A stretch of 64,000 bases of DNA from Pelagibacterium halotolerans B2 (GCF_000230555.1 NC_016078.1:2801001-2865000), one strand, 5' to 3'. Shown: positions 39,192-48,407, numbered from the stretch's first letter. Program-made: numbers and translations. The notes: generated from the letters alone by a model not told the origin.

Positions 39192-39223
39192 AAGAGCGCC
39201 CCGCCGAGAGGTGGGGCGCTCTT
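39192..39223. other. Strong hairpin between DUF6117 and helicase genes
   Basis: AAGAGCGCCCC and GGGGCGCTCTT pair perfectly over 11 bases with a 10-base loop. No T-run follows on either strand, so it is more likely an RNA stabiliser or attenuator than a classical terminator. Confidence 0.5.
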
Positions 39224-39248
39224 GGTTGAGCGTCGTTCGCGTTCAGAT

Positions 39249-39500
39249 TTAGTGGTTCGGCTCAGCCTTTGGCACGAAGCGGTCGGGGTCCGGCGGCAGG
39301 TAGGCGTCATAGGGATTGCCGTCTGCCAGATGTCCGAAGGGCGTGAACACGTAGTAGGTCCCCTCGCGGCCCACGGCGCAGATCACATAGCGCGGCTGCC
39401 CGTTCTCCGCGTCCGCGCATTCCATAAGCGCCAGATTACCGTCGCCGGCGGCGCGCAGCAGGGTCTGGAAATTGGTGCGGGCGTAGTCTGGGATGCTCAT
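39249..39500 (-). CDS. DUF6117-like small protein
   Basis: An 83-residue protein: MSIPDYARTNFQTLLRAAGD, then NLALMECADAENGQPRYVIC and YYVFTPFGHLADGNPYDAY. This matches a short conserved family located between ParB and the large helicase in such elements. Function unknown. Its ATG overlaps the stop of the gene before it (ATGA). Confidence 0.75.
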   Translation of the reverse strand: MSIPDYARTNFQTLLRAAGDGNLALMECADAENGQPRYVICAVGREGTYYVFTPFGHLADGNPYDAYLPPDPDRFVPKAEPNH

Positions 39501-39925
39501 GCCGGGCCTCCATCGGTTGAGGACGGATCATCAGGACCGTGCGCGTCAGCCAAGATCGCCTCGGCCCTTTCGATGGCCCAGGACGCCTTGGAGAGCCAGT
39601 CCTGGGAAGTTTCCCGAGCGGCAAGAGCGTCGGCGGTCAGGATTTTGAGGACGCCGAGCAGAACTTCAAAGTGGGTGGCCCGGCGTTGGACGCCTTCCTC
39701 GAAATGAGGCGGCACCGGGATGGAGGGGCCTTCATAGGCCGCGTCGGCGCCCTGCCAGATCCCGGTGACATAGTTTTCCCCGGCGGTTTCATAGTCGAGC
39801 TTTTCGCCGGTCCAGTCCTCATCCTCGATGGCGAGGCGGCATGCCTGCGCAGGCGTTTCAGCTTCGTAGCTCCTGTGCCGATAGGCCGGCAGGTGGTAGG
39901 TCGTTTCAACGGTATAGGTGGGCAT
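39497..39925 (-). CDS. Hypothetical element protein, 142 residues
   Basis: Starts at ATG 39925 with GGAGG five bases upstream: MPTYTVETTYHLPAYRHRSY, then AQACRLAIEDEDWTGEKLDY and IPVPPHFEEGVQRRATHFEV. The first 60 residues look like a small beta-sheet domain that binds a partner; the rest is helical. No named family. It is transcribed with DUF6117 and preceded by a terminator-like hairpin that may limit expression. Confidence 0.65.
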   Translation of the reverse strand: MPTYTVETTYHLPAYRHRSYEAETPAQACRLAIEDEDWTGEKLDYETAGENYVTGIWQGADAAYEGPSIPVPPHFEEGVQRRATHFEVLLGVLKILTADALAARETSQDWLSKASWAIERAEAILADAHGPDDPSSTDGGPA

Positions 39926-39940
39926 TGGAGCCTCCATAAG

Positions 39941-39966
39941 AAAAAGCCCGGCGCAGGGGCCGGGCG
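39941..39966 (-). terminator. Terminator or attenuator hairpin
   Basis: On the minus strand GCCCGGC and GCCGGGC pair around a short loop and are followed by five T. It lies between the genes ending at 39993 and starting at 39925, so it probably attenuates rather than ends the operon. Confidence 0.6.
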
Positions 39967-39992
39967 GGAGTTGCTGTGAGTGGAGGACGGGA

Positions 39993-40214
39993 TCAGTATC
40001 CGAATTGCCATGACGGCCAGGGCTGGACGTCTTCTGCGGCGGCAAGGGCCTCGGCAAGATAGGCCGGGTAGCCTTCGACGCATTGCGGGTTCCGAATCGG
40101 CGTTTCGTCGATGACGGTGACGCGCACGACAACGCCGTCCTCGACCTCGACATGAACGGGCACGAGGTAGGAGAAGACGACGTGCCGATTGGCGGCGCTG
40201 ACCGGCTTATCCAT
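39993..40214 (-). CDS. Hypothetical element protein, 73 residues
   Basis: Starts at ATG 40214 behind GGAGGA. It reads MDKPVSAANRHVVFSYLVPV, then VEVEDGVVVRVTVIDETPIR and AYLAEALAAAEDVQPWPSW. It is a small beta-strand-rich protein. Its start overlaps the stop of the 55-residue gene upstream. No named family. Confidence 0.6.
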   Translation of the reverse strand: MDKPVSAANRHVVFSYLVPVHVEVEDGVVVRVTVIDETPIRNPQCVEGYPAYLAEALAAAEDVQPWPSWQFGY

Positions 40215-40374
40215 CGTCTTCCTCCTCGTCGGCGAGGCCATCGAGATAGTCGATGAGCGGTTGGAACTGACCGTTGTCTTCCGCCCATCGCGCGATCAGC
40301 ACCAGGAGGGTAAAGCTGTCCCAGCCGGCCCTCGCCGCAATGGCTTCGAACTGCTCATGGGTTTCGTTGCGCAT
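40207..40374 (-). CDS. Small acidic element protein, 55 residues
   Basis: Not obvious in a long-frame search but well supported: AAGGAG lies 8 bases before ATG 40374, and the stop TAA overlaps the next gene's ATG. It begins MRNETHEQFEAIAARAGWDS, continues FTLLVLIARWAEDNGQFQPL and ends with an acidic tail (DEEEDDG). It is helical. It may be a DNA mimic or a partner of its neighbours; the function is unknown. Confidence 0.7.
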   Translation of the reverse strand: MRNETHEQFEAIAARAGWDSFTLLVLIARWAEDNGQFQPLIDYLDGLADEEEDDG

Positions 40375-40386
40375 GAGAGAGTCTCC

Positions 40387-40878
40387 TTAAAGGACGGCGG
40401 CCGGCATAGCTGCCCGGCCTTCGACGACATCGGCGCCAACCTCGTCGGCCGTGATCTCCTCGAGACGGGCCGAGCTATAGCCCTTCCGGGACACCCAGAG
40501 CTCCGCCGCCTCTCGGCTTTCCGCCAGATGCAGCAATTCGGCGTTTTCACCGAGGGGCTGGATAACGCGCACCATGCCGATGGCGGGCCGCTCGGCGACT
40601 TCGAAGCTGAGATCGGAGTCGACGATGTACGAGCACATGACGCTTATGAGTGTCACGCCGCTTGCGCTGAATTTGCCCTCGTGCAGCACGAACGTGGCTG
40701 GTGACGAATAGGTCGGCCGCTCGTGCGGCGGCTCTTTCCTGACCAACCGGCCGATGCCGTTGCGATGTTCCCAAGCCTTGAGCTTTCGCGTGAACCGAGC
40801 GGGCGGCCGGGGGGTGCCGTCGGAATAGCGGATAAGCGAACCGAGTGGAGCGTTCTCATAGATGGTGAGAGCGGACAT
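40387..40878 (-). CDS. Hypothetical element protein, 163 residues
   Basis: Starts at ATG 40878 (GGAGAT upstream at a good distance; an ATG two codons earlier lies too close to it). It reads MSALTIYENAPLGSLIRYSD, then ARFTRKLKAWEHRNGIGRLV and GMVRVIQPLGENAELLHLAE. It is a mixed alpha/beta protein of the ParB-helicase interval with no named domain seen. A weak GGCCTT/AGGCC hairpin followed by T lies just upstream at about 40900-40920. Confidence 0.65.
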   Translation of the reverse strand: MSALTIYENAPLGSLIRYSDGTPRPPARFTRKLKAWEHRNGIGRLVRKEPPHERPTYSSPATFVLHEGKFSASGVTLISVMCSYIVDSDLSFEVAERPAIGMVRVIQPLGENAELLHLAESREAAELWVSRKGYSSARLEEITADEVGADVVEGRAAMPAAVL

Positions 40879-40966
40879 TCTCATATCTCCTGAAATGAAA
40901 ACGGCCTGGTGGGAAGGCCGGGCCGGAAAGGGAAATGAGGGGCGGCGGACGCCGCCCCAACAGGGT

Positions 40967-43099
40967 CTATTCGGCCGCGACCGGAGGGGTTGCCTCGTTC
41001 TCGAAATCCGCCGAGGCGTCTGCGTCGGGTTCGTCGCCGCCGGAAAGATAGTCGGGCAGCGCATCGACGTCGGCTTCCTCGGGGGCGTCGGATTCCACCG
41101 CGAGGCCACGGAGCGGTTCGGGCAGCCAGCCGCTGTCAGCGAGCAGGCGTTCGGCCTCGCGCGCCATATCCGGCTTCTTGAGATGGTCGATGAGCTGCGC
41201 GGCCTGGTCGCCGACGCCCTCGCGGACCGCCTCGAGGATATGCCGCTTTGTCACCCGTCCCAGGTAGTTTTCGACGGTGGGCCGGAATCCAGCCTCCACC
41301 ATGTCGAGCCCTGTGACATGGGCGAGGCGTTCAGCTTCGGCCATACGCCGGTCGAGGCCGCGCTGGCTGATGCCGCTTGCACCGAACTGGTTCGGCCGCT
41401 CGTAAAGCGCGTTGACCCCGAAGGAGACGCAATGGGCGAGCAGCGCGTGACGGCTGGCATTGTCGAGCCCTTCGATCCAACCCCAGAGCTCGTCGTCGTC
41501 GGACGGGATATCCGCCTTCCAGTTCTCGTGGCGTTCCGTGAGCGCCTGGGCATAGGGGGCATCGGGAAGATCCTTGCCCTGCTCACGGAAATGTACGCGG
41601 TGGACGTTGGCCTCGATCACCACACCCTCGGCCCTGACCTGGCTGAAGGTGTCCCGCACGAGCTTATGGAGGAGCGCGGTGACGGCGACCTCGGGATTGG
41701 CCGCCAGGGCATCGCGCAGCGCGAGGGTGCGGTGGGCGGTCAGCTCCATCACGAGGCGCTCGGGCAAGGGCTTGACCGCCTCGCCTTCATCATCCTCATC
41801 CTCGGGCTGGGCGGGATCGCCCCCGATGGTGATGACTGCGTGGGTCGCGTCACCGTTCCCCTCGTCATCGCCGATATCGGTGCCGGGTTCCTCGGCGTCG
41901 GCTTTAACCGGCGCTTCGTCCTCGGGGCGCACATACCCGCGATCGACGATCAGCTCGCCATCGCGGTCGAGGCCGACAAAAACTCCGGCAAGGGAAATGT
42001 CCAGCGGCTCGAAGATAACCGGGCGGTTCTCGAACGCTTCGAGCGCCGTCTCGATCTCGCCAAGGCGTTGGTCGATCTCGTCGGGGTACTCCTCAACGTC
42101 CTCGTATTCGGCCTCGATCTTCGCGTACTCGTCGCGCAGGCTTTCCCGCTCGGCACGTTCGTCCTCAGTGAGATCGACCGACGCACGCGCGAGGGCACGC
42201 AACCCGTTGCTGTAGCCGTAGGGAAGGTTGACGTCGACGGCGATCCACTTCCAGCCCTCGGCTGCGATCTCGTCGGCGACGGCTTTGAGCTTTTCGGTGG
42301 TTAACCTGTCGAGCAGCGCCGGATCTTCGAGCCAGAAGCCAACCTGTTCTGAAAAAAGATCGCGCAGTACACCACCGCCGGCCTGCTCATAGGCTTGGGT
42401 GCCGACGAAAATGGCTCTCTTGTCGGAAGAGGGAACCGCGGCTTCGGTCAGCATTTGCCGAATCTGCCAGGGCTGACGATAGGTATGCTGGATAGCGTCC
42501 CAAACCTGCTCCTGGCGGTCGTGGTCGGGGTTGACGGTGAACGCCTCAAGCAGCTCGAGCGTCATTCCCCCATCTGCATAGACGTCGAGCAGCTTGGGAG
42601 AAACGCTCGTGAGGCGCAACCGCTGTTCGACGAACCGTTCGGTTGTGAAATAGGCGGATGCGACCTCGGCCCGCGACATCTTTTGGTCAACCATGCTCTT
42701 GAACGCGCGAAACTGATCGAGCGGATGCAGCCCAGCGCGCTGAACGTTCTCGGCCAGGGAATCGTCTTCCTTGAGGATCTTGGTGTCGGACTTGCGCACG
42801 ACGCACGGCACCAGGCCGTCCTTGGGGAAGCGCTTGGCCTTGACCAGACGCGCGATAGCCCGATAGCGGCGGCCACCGGCGGGCACTTCGAAAAATCCGG
42901 TTTCCTCGCCGTTTTCGTCGACAAGGGCGCGGACATTGAGACCTTGGATCAGGTCCTCGCGGCGGTCGATGTCCTGGGTCAACTCGTCCAGCCCGGTTTC
43001 GGGCCGGATCTGGCGGACGTTGGCCTCGCTGATCACCAGCTTGTCGAAGGGAATGTCGCGCGAGCGTGAGAAGACGATTTTCTTGGGCGACTTTGCCAT
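40967..43099 (-). CDS. parB: ParB/RepB/Spo0J family partition-like protein (large form)
   Basis: About 710 residues from ATG 43099 (GGAGAA upstream). The N-terminal ParB nuclease-like domain has IPFDKLVISEANVRQIRPET, GFFEVPAGGRRYRAIARLVK and DDSLAENVQRAGLHPLDQF, followed by a helix-turn-helix region (SRAEVASAYFTTERFVEQRL). The remaining 450 residues are acidic and element-specific (for example EDEDDEGEAVKPLPERLVM). It is far longer than chromosomal ParB (about 300). No ParA partner is in the window, so it may act as a CTP-dependent DNA clamp or transcription factor instead of a partner in classic partition. Confidence 0.88.
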   Translation of the reverse strand: MAKSPKKIVFSRSRDIPFDKLVISEANVRQIRPETGLDELTQDIDRREDLIQGLNVRALVDENGEETGFFEVPAGGRRYRAIARLVKAKRFPKDGLVPCVVRKSDTKILKEDDSLAENVQRAGLHPLDQFRAFKSMVDQKMSRAEVASAYFTTERFVEQRLRLTSVSPKLLDVYADGGMTLELLEAFTVNPDHDRQEQVWDAIQHTYRQPWQIRQMLTEAAVPSSDKRAIFVGTQAYEQAGGGVLRDLFSEQVGFWLEDPALLDRLTTEKLKAVADEIAAEGWKWIAVDVNLPYGYSNGLRALARASVDLTEDERAERESLRDEYAKIEAEYEDVEEYPDEIDQRLGEIETALEAFENRPVIFEPLDISLAGVFVGLDRDGELIVDRGYVRPEDEAPVKADAEEPGTDIGDDEGNGDATHAVITIGGDPAQPEDEDDEGEAVKPLPERLVMELTAHRTLALRDALAANPEVAVTALLHKLVRDTFSQVRAEGVVIEANVHRVHFREQGKDLPDAPYAQALTERHENWKADIPSDDDELWGWIEGLDNASRHALLAHCVSFGVNALYERPNQFGASGISQRGLDRRMAEAERLAHVTGLDMVEAGFRPTVENYLGRVTKRHILEAVREGVGDQAAQLIDHLKKPDMAREAERLLADSGWLPEPLRGLAVESDAPEEADVDALPDYLSGGDEPDADASADFENEATPPVAAE

Positions 43100-43221
43100 G
43101 TCGGTTTCTCCACGACGGGCGGCCGCAAGACTCTCTCGCGACCTCCAACCCGTCACAAAAAACCGACCCCTCTCTCCCTCTCCCTTCCCCGCGCCGCGGG
43201 AGAGCGAAAGGCCCGAGATCG

Positions 43222-43563
43222 TCACCAGGCCGGGCGGTGTGGTCGCTCGGCGTTGATGCGGTATTTCGAGCGCAGCGCTTCGATGGCAGCGTCCTGCCGT
43301 GCGATCCTGCCGCGGAGCCGGTTCAACTCCGGCCCGGACGTCTCCAGCAGGCGCCCGAGGATGCGCCGGTATTCGGCCTCGTCCGCCCCGGTCCAACGAC
43401 TCATTCTGCGATGGTAGTAGCGAGCCTTCGGCCTCCGGCGGATCGTCTCGGCTTCAGCACGATTGCGGAGCGCGTGTTCGACGCGGATCAGGTTGCTGCG
43501 CGTTTCGGCAAGACTGGCTTCCATGCGATCGAGTGCAGCATGCAACTGGGCGTGCGTCATCAT
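43222..43563 (-). CDS. Hypothetical coiled-coil element protein, 113 residues
   Basis: A basic helical protein with a coiled-coil look: ALDRMEASLAETRSNLIRVE, then YRRILGRLLETSGPELNRLR and IARQDAAIEALRSKY. The start is ATG 43563 or the next ATG at 43560; the first overlaps the ardC stop (ATGATGA). No family is recognised. The 122 bases to parB hold nothing clear. Confidence 0.6.
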   Translation of the reverse strand: MMTHAQLHAALDRMEASLAETRSNLIRVEHALRNRAEAETIRRRPKARYYHRRMSRWTGADEAEYRRILGRLLETSGPELNRLRGRIARQDAAIEALRSKYRINAERPHRPAW

Positions 43564-44519
43564 GCGGCCCTCCTGTTGCTCTCATGGGCAGGGCGGTCGC
43601 CGCTGCCGTCGCTCTCCGGCAGGAAGGACAGAATCCAGTCGGCCGCCTTGCTCGCCTGTGAAGCCGCGCGAACGATCGCGCGGTTGTCGTCGCGCAGCAC
43701 GTCCAACCAGGAGCCGATATAGTCGGCATGGCGTACCGTGGGTGTGATGCCGAGCGAGGCGCAGCAGAAGGCCGCGTTGATCTCGGCCACCAGTTCCTCG
43801 AAGGCGTACTTCTTCGAGCCGAAGCTGCCGGCGAGGTCGCGGTTGAGGCGCGAACGATGGCCGGTGGCGTGGCCCAGCTCGTGCAGGGTAGTACGGTGCC
43901 AGTTGATCGGTTCGTGATAGGCTTGCGGCGGCGGCACCTGCACATAGTCCAGCGCTGGGACGTAGAACGCCCTGTTGCCACCTATGCGGAAATCGACCCC
44001 GGTCGAGCGAATGAGGGCCTCGACCCTTGGTTCGATAAGTTCCTCCGGCGAGGGCGGCGCCTCGGCTGCGATCTCCTCGGGCAAGCCCTCGCATTGGTCC
44101 ATGTTGAAGACCGTGAACCTTTTGAGGAATGGGATCGCCTGGGCGTCCTCGCCGGTTTCGTGCCCACGCGCCTTTTCGTCCTCAGGAAGGAACCTGTCCG
44201 CATAGACGACTGTGGTGCCCCGCTCGCCCCGGCGCACATGACCGCCAAGCGAGAGCGCCTGCCGGAAGGTCAGCCAGTGCTGCGTGGGAAAGCCATGTTC
44301 TACGACGGCGCCCCAGAGGATGAGGATATTGATGCCGGAATATTGCCGCCGGGTGGCGGCGTTTCTCGGCATGGCGAGCGAAGCCTTTGCGTTGGCGGTG
44401 CCCCAGGGTTGGACCCAGGGCAAGTGACCAGCCTCCAGCTCGGCTATGATCTTGTCGGTGATTTCGTCGTAAAGGTTCGCCCGGTCATTTCCGGCGCGGC
44501 GTTCGCGAGTGCTGGCCAT
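43560..44519 (-). CDS. ardC: ArdC-type antirestriction protein / zincin-like metallopeptidase
   Basis: A 319-residue protein. The N-terminal ssDNA-binding domain (DUF1738) shows LYDEITDKIIAELEAGHLPW and ATRRQYSGINILILW. The C-terminal metallopeptidase domain has the zinc motif LHELGHATGH (about residues 220-229) and a later Glu in AFEELVAEINAAF. ArdC shields incoming single strands of plasmids and ICEs from host restriction. It is the last element gene before the tRNA-fMet junction, the usual place for early-entry genes. Confidence 0.92.
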   Translation of the reverse strand: MASTRERRAGNDRANLYDEITDKIIAELEAGHLPWVQPWGTANAKASLAMPRNAATRRQYSGINILILWGAVVEHGFPTQHWLTFRQALSLGGHVRRGERGTTVVYADRFLPEDEKARGHETGEDAQAIPFLKRFTVFNMDQCEGLPEEIAAEAPPSPEELIEPRVEALIRSTGVDFRIGGNRAFYVPALDYVQVPPPQAYHEPINWHRTTLHELGHATGHRSRLNRDLAGSFGSKKYAFEELVAEINAAFCCASLGITPTVRHADYIGSWLDVLRDDNRAIVRAASQASKAADWILSFLPESDGSGDRPAHESNRRAA

Positions 44520-44916
44520 CGGGATGATCTCCGCGACGGGCCTCGGGAGCCTCTCTCCCGATCCTCAACCCGTCACGGACATCCCCGTCCACACTCTCAC
44601 TCTTGGCTGTGCGTCGAGGTATCTCCCTGCCATGCCAACAGACATGTTCATGTGCATGACAGCAAGGGGGCAAATCCAGGCAGGCAACATAAGGGGGCGA
44701 CCACCGAGAGCATCATACTCCCAATCGGGACCTAGGCTTATGTCTGGGAAGAGCCAGCGCCCCCGCCGAAGCGAGTCAGATTGTCGCACCCTAAACGGCA
44801 AGCGGGCCGGGAAACCTTCGTCCCAGCGCTTCCAGTATGCTTCCAGTGGGAATTTGTCGCTGAATTTTGGGAGGTTTGGGCGTCCTAGAAAGCCCTTAAA
44901 TTTCAAGGACTTAGAA
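44520..44916. other. Element end region (putative attachment-site arm), 397 bases without a gene
   Basis: Between ardC and the tRNA 3' end there is no credible coding frame and no integrase. GCTTCCAGT occurs twice, at 44828-44836 and 44839-44847 (11-base period), as integrase arm sites often do. The stretch next to the tRNA (44880-44916) is AT-richer than the element. Confidence 0.4.
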
Positions 44917-44993
<77 letters not shown>

Positions 44994-45047
44994 TCAATGA
45001 TGTCCGTTATGTTTGCGGTGCGCCGGGCGAACCGCTTGGACGCCGCC

Positions 45048-45075
45048 TATATAGGGGTGCAAATTGCGTTTGCAT
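45048..45075 (-). promoter_or_regulatory. Probable promoter of tRNA-fMet
   Basis: TATATA at 45048-45053 lies about 55 bases before the tRNA 5' end. A TGCAAA-cgcaa-TTTGCA dyad overlaps the upstream -35 region on the minus strand. Only the -10 is a good match. Confidence 0.4.
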
Positions 45076-45230
45076 ACCCCCCGCGATCGCTTACACGACA
45101 TTTTTTTGACACGCCCCGCACAAGGCCATCCCGTTCCCGCGATTGCGCTTTCGCCAATGCCCGGCTACACATGGGTCAGAGGCTCTGCCCTTTCCGTTTT
45201 CCGCAGTTTCAAGCACTTTGGATTTCCCTC

Positions 45231-46268
45231 ATGCAACAGCGCACGCTCGGCCGCACCGGCATTTCCGTGAGTCGCATCTGTCTGGGCACAATGACCTGGG
45301 GCGAACAGAACACCCAGGCCGAAGGCCACGCCCAGATGGATTATGCGCTCGAACAGGGCATCAATTTCCTCGACACCGCCGAGCTCTATTCCACCCCCGG
45401 CCGCGCCCAAACCCAGGGGTCGACCGAAACCATCATCGGCAACTGGTTCGCCGCCAACGGCCGAAGGTCCGATTGGGTGCTCGCCAGCAAGATCACCGGC
45501 CCGGGCAATGACTGGATTCGCGGCGGACGCCCCATGGACGGCAAGGAAATCGTTGTTGCCCTCGAGGCCAGCCTCAAGCGTCTCAAGACCGATTACATCG
45601 ACCTCTACCAGCTCCACTGGCCCAACCGGAACCACTATAATTTCTCCAGATCCTGGACCTTCGACCCCTACGGCCAGGACCGAGATTCCATCCGCGACAA
45701 CCTGCTCGAAATCCTCCAAGCGCTAAACGCGCAGATCGAGGCCGGCAAGATCCGCGCCATCGGCCTCTCCAACGAAACGAGCTGGGGCGTGTCCGAATAC
45801 ATAAAGCTCGCCGAAACCCATGGCCTGCCGCGCATGGCGACCATCCAGAACGAATACAATCTCCTGCGCCGCCATTTCGATTACGATCTGGCCGAGGTCT
45901 GCGCCTTTGAAGATGTCGACCTGCTCGCCTATTCGCCTCTGGCGGCGGGCCTGCTCTCGGGCAAATACAATGATGGCGCCATGCCCGCCGGCACCCGCGG
46001 CGCGCTGGGCACCATGTGGCGGCTCAACCCGCAGTCGGAAACCGCCACCAAAGCCTATATGACCCTGGCCCAACAGCACGGCCTCGATGTCTGCCAGATG
46101 GCGATTGCCTGGTGCCTGACGCGACCCTTCATGGGCTCGGTCATCATCGGCGCCACCGCGATCGAACAGCTCAAATCCGATATCGCCGCCCACGATCTCG
46201 TGCTCGCCCCCGAAGTGATCGAGGGCATCGAGGAGTTGCACCGGCTCTACCCGCGCACCTTCGCCTGA
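45231..46268 (+). CDS. Aldo/keto reductase (Tas-like)
   Basis: A 345-residue NADPH-dependent reductase, starting at ATG 45231 (MQQRTLGRTGISVSRICLG). Catalytic residues of the family are visible: the Asp/Tyr motif FLDTAELYSTPG, the Lys in VLASKITG, and the His in YQLHWPNRN. The cofactor end is SVIIGATAIEQLKSDI. The length and the TMTWGEQN segment point to the Tas subgroup. The physiological substrate is unknown. It is the first chromosomal gene beyond the tRNA and is followed by a TetR gene in the same direction. Confidence 0.9.
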   Translation: MQQRTLGRTGISVSRICLGTMTWGEQNTQAEGHAQMDYALEQGINFLDTAELYSTPGRAQTQGSTETIIGNWFAANGRRSDWVLASKITGPGNDWIRGGRPMDGKEIVVALEASLKRLKTDYIDLYQLHWPNRNHYNFSRSWTFDPYGQDRDSIRDNLLEILQALNAQIEAGKIRAIGLSNETSWGVSEYIKLAETHGLPRMATIQNEYNLLRRHFDYDLAEVCAFEDVDLLAYSPLAAGLLSGKYNDGAMPAGTRGALGTMWRLNPQSETATKAYMTLAQQHGLDVCQMAIAWCLTRPFMGSVIIGATAIEQLKSDIAAHDLVLAPEVIEGIEELHRLYPRTFA

Positions 46269-46358
46269 CCTGTTCCCGACAGCGGCTGGGCCCTCGCCTT
46301 GCCGCTTTCGCATGCCCATGCTATGACCGAATGACGAAATGCGTCATAGCGGTTCATC

Positions 46359-46967
46359 ATGCCCCGTCATTTCACCGCTGCCGACAATGAGCTGATCCGC
46401 TCCCAGCTTCTCGCGTCCGGTCTTGCTCATTTCACCCAATACGGGCTGCGCGGCTTGCGGGTGGATGACGTCTGCAGGGATGTCGGGGTCGCCAAGGGCA
46501 CGTTCTACAAATTCTTCGAGCACAAGGAAGCGCTGTTTCTGGCCCTCGCCGATCAGCGCGACCAGATGCACAAGGCCGATATCCTCGCCTTCTTTGCCCG
46601 GTGCGACGGGCCGGTCGCCGAGCGCGCCGGACGGTTCTTCGATCTGCTCATCGAAAAGCTCAATTCCGATCCCCTGGTCGCCATCGTCGCGGTCCCCGAT
46701 GATTTCGCCGCCCTGCTCCGCAAGACGCCGCCCGAGCGCATGGCCCATGAGGAGGAAAAGGACCTCCGCTTCATCGAACGGTTCTGCGCCGGCCTCAGGG
46801 CCGAGGGCCTGATCGGACCGGTCGACACCAACGACATCGCCGCCATCCTCACCCTTTTGGTCAGCCTTGTGCTGCAAAAATCCTTGTTCAGCGCCGGCCA
46901 GTTCTCGGCAAGCTGCGCGTTGCTGCGCGAGGTGTTCGTTCAAAAACTGACGGCCAGTGCCCCATGA
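46359..46967 (+). CDS. TetR/AcrR family transcriptional regulator
   Basis: A 202-residue repressor: the N-terminal helix-turn-helix HFTQYGLRGLRVDDVCRDVG, followed by VAKGTFYKFFEHKEALFLAL (about residues 18-60), then a helical ligand domain with no clear specificity. It lies 90 bases after the aldo/keto reductase in the same direction, so it may control that gene. Confidence 0.9.
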   Translation: MPRHFTAADNELIRSQLLASGLAHFTQYGLRGLRVDDVCRDVGVAKGTFYKFFEHKEALFLALADQRDQMHKADILAFFARCDGPVAERAGRFFDLLIEKLNSDPLVAIVAVPDDFAALLRKTPPERMAHEEEKDLRFIERFCAGLRAEGLIGPVDTNDIAAILTLLVSLVLQKSLFSAGQFSASCALLREVFVQKLTASAP

Positions 46968-47021
46968 GGGCGACAAGGTTTCCGGGATGCGGCGATCGCG
47001 CAGCCAATCTCTGCGCAGGCA

Positions 47022-47609
47022 TTAATCTATGCGCAGCCATCCGGCACGCTCCTCATTCTCATCCGACATCAGCCAGAGCTTTTTGATTGAGCCCGACGCC
47101 AGACGTACGGCCAGGCCACACCACTCTCCTTCGTGAAGAAACGGGGCCTCTATTCGGGCGCCGGTCAAGACCGGCAGAACCTCGTCAAACAGGTATAGGG
47201 CGCGACTGCGTTCATACATCAATTGTGCCCGAGCCAGACGGGATATGAGGGCCGGCACTGACTTTACGCCCCAATGGCGCTTCAGTACGGAAATGTGGCG
47301 CCGCACGGTGCCCGGCGTAACACACAATTTCCGCGCAATTTCGCCCGGCTCATTTCCAGCGCCCAGCATCATGGCGATCAAGGATTGCGTCTCGGTCAGG
47401 GGCGCGAGAGCGGCAAGGTCCTGCCACTGGTAGTGCGAACGACAGGCCGCGCGTGATGCTTTGGCTGCGTCATCCTTCCGATTTTCGGCTCCGGGTGCGC
47501 GAAACGCATCGGTGAGCCCAACCTGCATTTTTTCATGTGCTGTGGCCGGACCGGCCGAAAGATCGTTCCAGTTCGATTGACCGCGGCCCTCTTCAAGATC
47601 GTACTGCAT
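47022..47609 (-). CDS. LuxR-type helix-turn-helix protein
   Basis: A 195-residue protein with a central LuxR HTH: LTETQSLIAMMLGAGNEPGE followed by IARKLCVTPGTVRRHISVLK (about residues 71-110). The N-terminal 60 residues are polar and unassigned, and no autoinducer or receiver domain is seen. The C-terminal part (EAPFLHEGEWCGLAVRLASG) is also unassigned. It lies downstream of a LuxR-solo gene on the same strand, 78 bases away, and may be regulated by it. Confidence 0.75.
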   Translation of the reverse strand: MQYDLEEGRGQSNWNDLSAGPATAHEKMQVGLTDAFRAPGAENRKDDAAKASRAACRSHYQWQDLAALAPLTETQSLIAMMLGAGNEPGEIARKLCVTPGTVRRHISVLKRHWGVKSVPALISRLARAQLMYERSRALYLFDEVLPVLTGARIEAPFLHEGEWCGLAVRLASGSIKKLWLMSDENEERAGWLRID

Positions 47610-47687
47610 GCGATGCCCCTCTTACGTACTTGCCACATCAGACAAGCCCAATTGAGGAAGGAGCGCACCTATCAGAACTGATAGTAT

Positions 47688-48407
47688 TCACAACTGATGC
47701 GCATGGATCGCCGCGGCAACCGAATGCGCAAGCGTGCTTGTCTTGAATTTCTTCTTGATCGCTTGGACATGAAAGCGAACCGTCGGTTCGCTGATGGTAA
47801 GAATCTGGGCCACTTCCCAGGCGGATTTTCCCGCAGCAAGCCAGGCCAGGACCTGCTTCTCGCGTTTCGAGAGCCGCGGGTTGGGAGACGATGAGACGCC
47901 ATTCAACGCCCGCAAGTGCTGGAATACGACGGGCAGAATCCCCTGCAGCACCGCAGCCGTGACAACTTCCATATCGAGGGGTTTGTCAGAAGCCAGCGAA
48001 GCAGCCGCTCTGCGTGAGCCGGTGGACAAGAGCGGAAAGCCGACACCATCCACCAGGCCGAACCTGGCGGCATCCTCGATGATCTCACGCCCCCCGGGGC
48101 ACGTGCCGAACCGGTCGAACGCCTCCGACCAGGAAAAAGGCGCGGCACAAGCCATGGCGGCCCTTACGACAGGATCGACAGAAAAATACGATCGCGCAAG
48201 ATACCTTTCCCGCCATTCTTTGGACCAATTGGTTGCTACAATAAACTCATTGCCAAGAGGCCCGCTCCAGGGAATCTCGAAAAGAATAAAATGCGTAATA
48301 CCCAGGGATTCGACGAGCGCCTCAAAGTCATATAATAAGCCCGCGAAATCGGTGTACTTGGGACATCGCTCCAGGAAGTTCAAGATTCTTTCAATACGTT
48401 CGGTCAC
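47688..48407 (-). CDS. LuxR-family regulator with autoinducer-binding domain (LuxR solo)
   Basis: A 239-residue protein. The N-terminal autoinducer-binding domain (about residues 20-160) keeps the usual aromatic and acidic positions: WSKEWRERYLARSYFSVDPV (Trp, Tyr, Asp-Pro) and PFSWSEAFDR. The C-terminal LuxR HTH is LSKREKQVLAWLAAGKSAWE followed by VAQILTISEPTVRFHVQAIK. It probably senses an acyl-homoserine lactone or a similar signal. No luxI-type synthase is in the window, so it is a solo unless its partner is elsewhere. Confidence 0.88.
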   Translation of the reverse strand: MTERIERILNFLERCPKYTDFAGLLYDFEALVESLGITHFILFEIPWSGPLGNEFIVATNWSKEWRERYLARSYFSVDPVVRAAMACAAPFSWSEAFDRFGTCPGGREIIEDAARFGLVDGVGFPLLSTGSRRAAASLASDKPLDMEVVTAAVLQGILPVVFQHLRALNGVSSSPNPRLSKREKQVLAWLAAGKSAWEVAQILTISEPTVRFHVQAIKKKFKTSTLAHSVAAAIHAHQL

